From: Holophagae bacterium
Lineage (GTDB): Bacteria > Acidobacteriota > Thermoanaerobaculia > Thermoanaerobaculales > Sulfomarinibacteraceae
NCBI GenBank assembly: GCA_030609785.1
Contig: JAUWTC010000021.1
Location: 1-13,180 of the forward strand
Direction: 5' to 3'
DNA length: 13,180 nucleotides
The notes beneath the pieces were generated by a model that searched no databases, was not told the DNA's origin, and saw only the letters and a list, made by a program, of their open reading frames with translations. Position numbers and translations under genes: made by a program. The number at the start of each line of letters is the position of its first letter. Position 1 is the first letter of the stretch. Positions 7,984-13,180 of this stretch are shown one piece after another.

Positions 7984-8049
7984 GTGTCTGCTCAAGAACG
8001 CCCCTGGAATCCCAGGTCCCCGTGCCTGCCCGAGAGTTGAGAGCGCCCT

Positions 8050-8700
8050 TCATCTCTCACTGACAAATGGATTCGTCGCCTTCTCCCGCCCGATCGTCGT
8101 GTCTGGACCGTGGCCGCAGAGAACGCGGGTGTCGTCGGGCAGGGTGTAGAGCTGCTCTCGTATCGACTGCTCGAGGACCTCAAACGACCCGCCCCACAGA
8201 TCGGTACGGCCGATCGAACCGGCGAACAGCACGTCGCCGACGACGGCTACGAGAGGGTCACAGCCGGAGACGATCAGACAGACGCTGCCGGGAGAGTGCC
8301 CCGGAGTGTGACGAATTTCTATCTCGAACTGACCGATGGTCAGACGCTGTCCGTGTTCCAGCCAGAGGGTCGGTTCAGGGGGCGATTGGGCCCCCATCCC
8401 GAACATCGCACCCTGAGTCGGCAGGCCGTTGTAGAGCTCCAGTTCGTCGCGGTGCAGACCAATCGGAACGTCGGTTCCGAGGCGATCCGAGAGATCGGCC
8501 GTGCCTCCGGCATGGTCCAAATGGCCGTGGGTATGGAGGATCATCGTCGGCGTGAGACCTGAGGCCTTGATCCGCCCGGTGATCATCGGTGCGTCGGCGC
8601 CTGGGTCGATGACGACCAGTTCCCCGGCCTCGCTGTCACCCAACAACGTGCAGTTGGCCTGGATCGGCCCGACGGCGAAGGTTTCGACGAAAAGCCCCAT
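8050..8700 (-). CDS. metallo-beta-lactamase-fold hydrolase (YcbL / glyoxalase II-like)
   Basis: 216 aa, typical of the small single-domain glyoxalase II-like group. Metal ligands are all present: the HxHxDH motif H58-G-H60-L-D62-H63 (in HTHGHLDH), H135 in TPGHSPGS, D156 in GDVLF and H197 in CGHGP. GSIGRTDL (161-168) is characteristic of the YcbL-like subgroup. The likely reaction is hydrolysis of a thioester such as an S-acyl-glutathione or related thiol conjugate in the cytoplasm; the true substrate is unknown. There is no signal peptide. The start ATG at 8700 overlaps the stop of the upstream phosphorylase gene as TGATG, so translation is probably coupled and both are read from the promoter at 9542-9569. 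I see no obvious biochemical link between the two products. Confidence 0.9.
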   Translation of the reverse strand: MGLFVETFAVGPIQANCTLLGDSEAGELVVIDPGADAPMITGRIKASGLTPTMILHTHGHLDHAGGTADLSDRLGTDVPIGLHRDELELYNGLPTQGAMFGMGAQSPPEPTLWLEHGQRLTIGQFEIEIRHTPGHSPGSVCLIVSGCDPLVAVVGDVLFAGSIGRTDLWGGSFEVLEQSIREQLYTLPDDTRVLCGHGPDTTIGREKATNPFVSER

Positions 8701-9533
8701 CAGAAGGTGCGCTCGACCAGATTTCCCAGGAGTCGTTTCAGACTGTCGGTGGCCTCCCGACCGGACTCCAGGACTTCCTCGTGGGTCAGGGGACGGTCAA
8801 CCAGTCCCGCGGCCGGGTTGGAGGCCAGCGACAACACCAGTACCTTGAGGCCCATGTGCCGGGCAGCGAGAACTTCCGGAACCGTGGACATGCCGACGAC
8901 CGTGCCGCCCATTCCCGCCAGCATCCGGACCTCGGCCGGCGTCTCGAACGAAGGACCCAGGACGGCGACATAGACGCCGTCGAAGACATCGAAACCCGCC
9001 TCGGCGGCACACTGGTGGGCCAGGCGCCGGAGGTCGGGGTCGTACGCCTCGCTCATGTCCGGGAATTGCGTGCCGAACTCCCTGGCCCAGGCGCCGACCA
9101 GGGGATTGCACCACAAAAGATTGATGTGGTCGTTGACGACAACCAGGGATCCGGGGGGGATGGCTGGATCCAGTGCCCCCGAGGCGTTGGTCGCCAACAG
9201 GACTTCGGCGCCCAGCAGTGCGGCCAGGCGGACCGGCGCGACAACCTCGGCCGGTGAGTAGCCTTGGTAGAGGTGGAAGCGACCGTTCATGACCAGCAGC
9301 GTATCGTCGTCCCGGCGCCACAGGGTGAGACTGTGATTGTGTCCTTCCAGATGGTGCATGGGAAAGGGCATGATGTCGGCCATCGAGATGGTTTCGGCAG
9401 GCCGCCACCCGGGCACCTCCAGCTTGAGGCCGGAACCCGCGACCATCAGGGCGCGTACTCTTCCAGGTTGGTACTTCCGATCGAAGTCTCGAGCCAGTTC
9501 TCTGATCGACTCTGGGGTCAGTGATTCGCTCAT
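8700..9533 (-). CDS. punA: purine nucleoside phosphorylase, PNP-I (trimeric) type
   Basis: 277 aa. It cleaves purine nucleosides such as inosine and guanosine with phosphate, releasing base and ribose-1-phosphate for salvage. Visible motifs: VAGSGL (31-36), GRFHLYQGY (84-92), TNASGAL (115-121), DHIN (135-138), GPSFETPAEVR (193-203, substrate loop), VGMSTVPE (213-220) and SLASNPAAGL (235-244). N239 corresponds to the Asn that favours 6-oxopurines, which argues against an MTA phosphorylase. I chose ATG 9533 over the in-frame start at 9569, which would lie within the promoter's -35 and add a low-complexity 12-residue tail. It is the first gene of a two-gene operon with the 8050-8700 hydrolase and is divergent from smc. 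Confidence 0.93.
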   Translation of the reverse strand: MSESLTPESIRELARDFDRKYQPGRVRALMVAGSGLKLEVPGWRPAETISMADIMPFPMHHLEGHNHSLTLWRRDDDTLLVMNGRFHLYQGYSPAEVVAPVRLAALLGAEVLLATNASGALDPAIPPGSLVVVNDHINLLWCNPLVGAWAREFGTQFPDMSEAYDPDLRRLAHQCAAEAGFDVFDGVYVAVLGPSFETPAEVRMLAGMGGTVVGMSTVPEVLAARHMGLKVLVLSLASNPAAGLVDRPLTHEEVLESGREATDSLKRLLGNLVERTF

Positions 9534-9541
9534 GGTTGAGG

Positions 9542-9569
9542 ATTGTACAAGGGACGGGGGAGGGGTCAA
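9542..9569 (-). promoter_or_regulatory. sigma70-type promoter of punA
   Basis: On the minus strand TTGACC (9564-9569), a 16-bp spacer and TACAAT (9542-9547) give five of six matches in each hexamer. The -10 ends 8 nt before ATG 9533, so transcription should begin at or within a few bases of the start codon. This is the best promoter in the window. Confidence 0.6.
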
Positions 9570-9588
9570 AGGGTCGAAGGCGGTAATG

Positions 9589-9616
9589 AACGTCCAACGT
9601 TGAGCGTTCGATGTTC
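9589..9616. repeat. second heptanucleotide array in the punA/smc divergent region
   Basis: Four heptads in register: AACGTCC, AACGTTG, AGCGTTC and GATGTTC. The first equals the unit at 7691-7711 and the rest diverge stepwise. It lies just upstream of the punA -35 and 38 nt before the smc start. Confidence 0.7.
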
Positions 9617-9639
9617 TTTCCCCCTCTCCCTGATTCTGC

Positions 9640-9645
9640 TACCGT
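9640..9645 (+). promoter_or_regulatory. possible -10 box for smc
   Basis: TACCGT ends 9 nt before the smc ATG. There is no Shine-Dalgarno in the pyrimidine-rich gap and no good -35, so this is a weak assignment. Confidence 0.25.
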
Positions 9646-9654
9646 CTTCCCTTC

Positions 9655-12600
9655 ATGGCGTTGGTGCATCTGGAGTCGCTGAAGCTCAAGGGCTTCAAGT
9701 CCTTTCCCGATCAGGTCGAACTGACCTTTCCGGGGGCGGTGTCGGCAGTCATCGGCCCCAACGGTTGCGGCAAGAGCAACATCGTCGATGGGATGCTTTG
9801 GGTTCTCGGTGAGCAGAGTCCCTCCCTCCTTCGGTTGAAGCACATGGGCGACGTGGTCTTTTCCGGTGCCTCGGGCCGCAAACCGGCGGGTTCGGCCGAG
9901 GTCGTCATGGTATTGCGCTCGGATGATGGCCGATGGGAGGGGCGTGACGGACGGCTGGAAATCCGACGCCGTGTCTTGCGAAGTGGTCCGTCCGAGTACC
10001 GGATGAACGGCAAGGTTGTCCGGCTCAAGGATATCGTCGACGAGTTGCTGTCGGTCGGACTGGGAACACGGCATTACGCGATCATCGAGCAAGGCAGGGT
10101 GGGGCAGGTGTTGTCGGCCCGGCCGACCGACCGAAGGGTGTTGCTGGAAGAGGCGGCGGGCATCACGCGCTACAAGGTGCGTAGGCACGAATCGGAACTC
10201 AAGCTGGAGCACACGAGGCAGAATTTGATCCGCCTGGACGACGTCATCGACGAGGTCAACCGGTCGCTCCGGCAGCTCAAGCGCCAGGCCAAGCAGGCCG
10301 AGCGCTACCAGCACATGCAGGAGGAGCTGACCGCGGCTTTGCGATCGCTCCACGTCATCGAGGCCCATCAGCTGTCCGCACGCCGGGCGGAGGCTCTGAA
10401 ACGACGAGCCCTGTGCCAGAACGAAGTTGCCGCCGCAGCCTCTACGCTCGGCGGTGTCGACGCCGATCTTCAGGCGGCACGGAAGGGTCTGGAAGCCAAC
10501 CGGCACCAATTGGAAGAGAGTCGTTCCGAAGTCGCTCGCCTGGATGCGTCGAAGGAAGGGCTCGAGGCCTTTCTCGAGCGGTCCGCAGACCTGTTGGATT
10601 CCTTGCGGGCGTCTCTGGAGCGGAACCGGCTGGACACCGCGACGGCCGAGGAGAAGGGGAGGGAATTGGCGGCGGCCCTCAAAGAGGCGACTTCGCGCCG
10701 GGGTACGTGTCAGGAGGGGTTGGAACAGACCCGCCAACGACTGAAAGAGGCGCAGGCCGAGGAAGCCGGCGTCCGGGAGACCCTCGACGTCCAAGAGGCC
10801 GATGCAGCGCGGCGCCGTGAGGATTTGTTGCGGACGATTTCCACGTTGACGACCAGTCGGAACCGCCTGAGCGAAATGGAGCGGGAGCAGGACCGCCTGG
10901 CCTATTCCTGCACCCAATTGGAGCAGGAGGCCGATCGACTCGACCAGCGGCGAAACGATGTTTCCCAGCGGCATGGGGAGGCGGTCGCCCGGGTTCGCGA
11001 AGCCCTGGAGGCGGCTGGGGCGCTGGAGGAGATTCGAGCGAGCCTGGTCAGGGAACGGTCGCAGGCCCGGGAGGAGGCCCAGGCTTCAAAGCAGGATGCC
11101 GAGAGCCTCACCCACCAGGTCTGGGAGCATCGCCATCGCCTGTCGGGGGTCGAGCGGGAGTTGGCGCGCCACACGGCGGCGGCGGACAGCCTGGTCGATG
11201 TCCTGGGTGAGCGTTACGTTCTTGGGTTGGTCGGCGATTTTCTCAAGCCTCAAGCCGATCGCGCGTCGGAGTTGGACCGCGTCTGGGGTCCGTGGCTCGA
11301 GTTGCCCGTTGTCGACGAGGCTGCTGTTTCGTCGGAGCGCCTGGCGGCCCTGGCCGGCCTGGATGAGCGGATTCGCCTGGCTCTTGCCGGGGGCAAAACG
11401 GCCCCTGAAGCGTGGCCGGAGCTCGCCGGCGCCCAGGGCCTGGCGGAGGCGGCCGGAATTCCCCAAGAGCACAGATCCTGGCTGCTTCGGACCTTGCCGC
11501 CGGCCTACAAATGTGATGACCCGGATCGTGCGCGTGCGCTTTCTGAGGAATACCCTGAGGTCTTGATCCTCGACTCCGAAGACGTGCTGCGCCACGGCCG
11601 GGTGATCGAGCCGGCCTCCCAGGTTGTGCGCCGCCGAGGCGCCCTCGCTCTGAGGCAGGAGCGCGAAAAACTTGTGGCCGCCATCGACGAAGCGTCGGGC
11701 AAGGCCGAGTCCTCTTCGGTTCGCCACCGGGAGTTGAGTGAGCGTTTGGACTCGATCGAGGCCCGCCTGGTTGCCGGTGACCGTGAGGTGGTGCTCGCCG
11801 AGGAGGAGCGGGCCCGGACGGCAGCGGTAGAACGCAGCCTTGGCGAGGAACGAGAGAGGCTCGAAAAGGAAGCGACCGCCCTGACCGTGGAGCGGGAGCG
11901 GACCGCATCGGGCACGATGGCCCTGGCCGAACGGCGCGAAAAGCTGGTTGCGGAAGTCGGCTCGTTGGAGGCCCGCAGTCAGGACCTCGAACAGGGGTTG
12001 GATGCCGTGATCGAGGCGCTCGGCGCCGCCAGGGAAACCGCAGGTGACGCCCTGCGTCGGGTCGACCGGTGGCGCGCCGAGGAGCGGCTGGCCAAGGAAC
12101 GGGAGGATGCGGCGATCCGGGAAGAAGACCGCCTGCAGACCGAGGTTCATCTGCTCGAAGGCCGTATGGGAAGCCTGCGAAAGCAGCGGGAGGAATTCGC
12201 CAAGGAGCTTGCGCAGACGGAAGATGAGGTCGTTCGCTCTCGCACTCGTCTGGTGGAGGAGCAAGGGTTGTCGTCCTCCGCCATCCAGAGGGCTCGGCAG
12301 CTCGCCGAGGCAGCCGAGACCGTGACGGTGAAGGTCGACACGCTGGAAGGCGCCGTTCGTGCACGCCGGGATGAGCACGAGAGGATTCGGGAGCAGCTCC
12401 ACGAACTGGACATGGAAGTGACGGCCGTCGAAGGCGAGTGGGCCCGATTGCGGGACGCCTGCATGGCCGAACTGGGAACGGCCCCCGAGGTCCTGATTGA
12501 TGTGGAACAGCCCGAGGAGATGCCGGTCGAGGAACTGCGATCTCGAACCGAGGGTTTGAGAACCAAACTGGAGGGAATCGGCCCGGTCAACCTTCTGGCG

Positions 12601-13173
12601 CTCAAGGAAGTGGACGAACTCTCCGAGAGATCGACTTTTCTGTCGGCCCAGCGGAAGGACCTCGTCGATGCCCTCAAGAGCCTGGACGAGACGATTGCTG
12701 AGATCGACGGCATCTGCGTTCAGCGCTTTGTCAACACCTTCGAGCAGGTCAACACCCTATTCGCCGAGACCTTCACCTTCCTCTTCGGCGGCGGAACGGC
12801 GCGGCTCGACCTGGTCGACGAGGACGATCCCCTGGAGAGTGGCCTGGACATTACTGCCCAGCCTCCGGGCAAGAGGAACCAGTCTGTACAGCTGCTCTCG
12901 GGTGGTGAAAAGGCCTTGACTGCCCTGGCTCTGCTGATCGCGCTTTTCCGCATCAAGCCATCGCCCTTCTGCATTCTTGATGAGGTCGACGCCCCCCTGG
13001 ACGATGCCAACGTCGAGCGTTTGGCAGAGCTGGTCCACTCGATGACCAGCCACACCCAGTTCGTCATGATCACCCACAACCGCCGTACGATGCAGCGCTC
13101 GGACGTCCTCTACGGCGTCACGATGGAAGAGCCGGGTGTATCGAAAGTCGTCTCCGTGAGGCTGGAAGAGTAG
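9655..13173 (+). CDS. smc: chromosome segregation protein SMC
   Basis: 1172 aa, full length for bacterial SMC. The dimeric ATPase loads on DNA, usually with ScpA/ScpB, to organise and segregate the chromosome. The N-terminal head has LKGFKSF (11-17), Walker A GPNGCGKS (34-41), LGEQS (51-55) and the Q-loop region IIEQGRVGQVL (143-153). A long Glu/Arg/Ala-rich coiled coil runs from about 175 to 510. The hinge spans about 511-665 and the return coil about 666-1010. The C-terminal head has LSGGEKALTALALL (1081-1094), Walker B FCILDEVDAPLDD (1105-1117) and the switch region FVMITHNRRTM. All catalytic motifs are intact. The hinge is divergent: where many SMCs have a GG-xx-TGG glycine cluster, this one reads GRVIEPAS (648-655). 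It starts 121 nt from the divergent punA. Only seven bases follow the stop, so downstream partners are not visible. Confidence 0.96.
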   Translation: MALVHLESLKLKGFKSFPDQVELTFPGAVSAVIGPNGCGKSNIVDGMLWVLGEQSPSLLRLKHMGDVVFSGASGRKPAGSAEVVMVLRSDDGRWEGRDGRLEIRRRVLRSGPSEYRMNGKVVRLKDIVDELLSVGLGTRHYAIIEQGRVGQVLSARPTDRRVLLEEAAGITRYKVRRHESELKLEHTRQNLIRLDDVIDEVNRSLRQLKRQAKQAERYQHMQEELTAALRSLHVIEAHQLSARRAEALKRRALCQNEVAAAASTLGGVDADLQAARKGLEANRHQLEESRSEVARLDASKEGLEAFLERSADLLDSLRASLERNRLDTATAEEKGRELAAALKEATSRRGTCQEGLEQTRQRLKEAQAEEAGVRETLDVQEADAARRREDLLRTISTLTTSRNRLSEMEREQDRLAYSCTQLEQEADRLDQRRNDVSQRHGEAVARVREALEAAGALEEIRASLVRERSQAREEAQASKQDAESLTHQVWEHRHRLSGVERELARHTAAADSLVDVLGERYVLGLVGDFLKPQADRASELDRVWGPWLELPVVDEAAVSSERLAALAGLDERIRLALAGGKTAPEAWPELAGAQGLAEAAGIPQEHRSWLLRTLPPAYKCDDPDRARALSEEYPEVLILDSEDVLRHGRVIEPASQVVRRRGALALRQEREKLVAAIDEASGKAESSSVRHRELSERLDSIEARLVAGDREVVLAEEERARTAAVERSLGEERERLEKEATALTVERERTASGTMALAERREKLVAEVGSLEARSQDLEQGLDAVIEALGAARETAGDALRRVDRWRAEERLAKEREDAAIREEDRLQTEVHLLEGRMGSLRKQREEFAKELAQTEDEVVRSRTRLVEEQGLSSSAIQRARQLAEAAETVTVKVDTLEGAVRARRDEHERIREQLHELDMEVTAVEGEWARLRDACMAELGTAPEVLIDVEQPEEMPVEELRSRTEGLRTKLEGIGPVNLLALKEVDELSERSTFLSAQRKDLVDALKSLDETIAEIDGICVQRFVNTFEQVNTLFAETFTFLFGGGTARLDLVDEDDPLESGLDITAQPPGKRNQSVQLLSGGEKALTALALLIALFRIKPSPFCILDEVDAPLDDANVERLAELVHSMTSHTQFVMITHNRRTMQRSDVLYGVTMEEPGVSKVVSVRLEE

Positions 13174-13180
13174 GGGCACG

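Larger units (their letters stand above)
7656..8049. other. 394-nt gap upstream of recQ, repeats only
   Basis: No credible ORF. It contains a G-rich tract (7671-7689), a heptad array (7691-7732), a degenerate direct repeat (7815-7861) and a GC hairpin (7962-7983). The recQ promoter should lie near its left end, but I cannot point to a convincing one. Confidence 0.5.

Noticed and set aside
8797..10974. 725-codon open frame on the minus strand across punA and the 5' half of smc
   Set aside because: Antisense to two genes with intact family motifs. The translation is Arg/Pro/Gln-rich with no recognisable domain and crosses the promoter region. Long antisense frames are expected at this GC content.
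11086..12402. 438- and 373-codon open frames antisense to the smc coiled coil
   Set aside because: Mirror-image artefacts of Glu/Arg-rich, high-GC3 coiled-coil codons; no domain or start signal.

Overview
The window is a GC-rich bacterial chromosome segment, densely coding, with high third-position GC and no mobile element genes. The best taxonomic hint is the secreted von Willebrand A protein at 662-1558. Its layout (short beta-rich N-terminus, then a MIDAS domain with DTSGSM) matches the VWFA-related family that is greatly expanded in Acidobacteriota. I infer an acidobacterium or a close relative, with moderate confidence.

Layout. (1) 1-1558, + strand: the 3' end of a methylmalonyl-CoA epimerase gene, a 160-nt gap with terminator-like inverted repeats, then an unassigned 111-residue protein whose stop overlaps the start of the VWA protein (ATGA). 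(2) 1559-2605: a less GC-rich stretch holding one orphan small ORF (1755-2048), followed by about 560 nt without a convincing gene but with two stem-loops. (3) 2606-3571: thiamine pyrophosphokinase (thiN, - strand), then a divergent regulatory region. (4) 3572-5161: a PIN-PhoH ATPase, bracketed by two near-identical palindromes. (5) 5162-5558: a gene-free convergent gap packed with short hairpins. (6) 5559-7655: RecQ helicase (- strand), preceded by a gap with a heptanucleotide array and a GC-rich hairpin. (7) 8050-9533: a metallo-beta-lactamase-fold hydrolase and a purine nucleoside phosphorylase in a coupled - strand operon. (8) 9655-13173: a complete chromosome segregation SMC protein, divergent from the phosphorylase.

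Most genes are housekeeping: propionyl-CoA metabolism, thiamine cofactor synthesis, purine salvage, RNA processing, recombination and chromosome segregation. No novel multi-gene system is visible. The more unusual content lies between genes: heptad arrays at two gene-start regions (recQ and the punA/smc divergence), a hairpin family with CCTG-containing loops, matching palindromes either side of phoH, a long minus-strand-favouring stem-loop, and several starts whose -10-like box lies 6-9 nt from the start codon, as in leaderless transcription.
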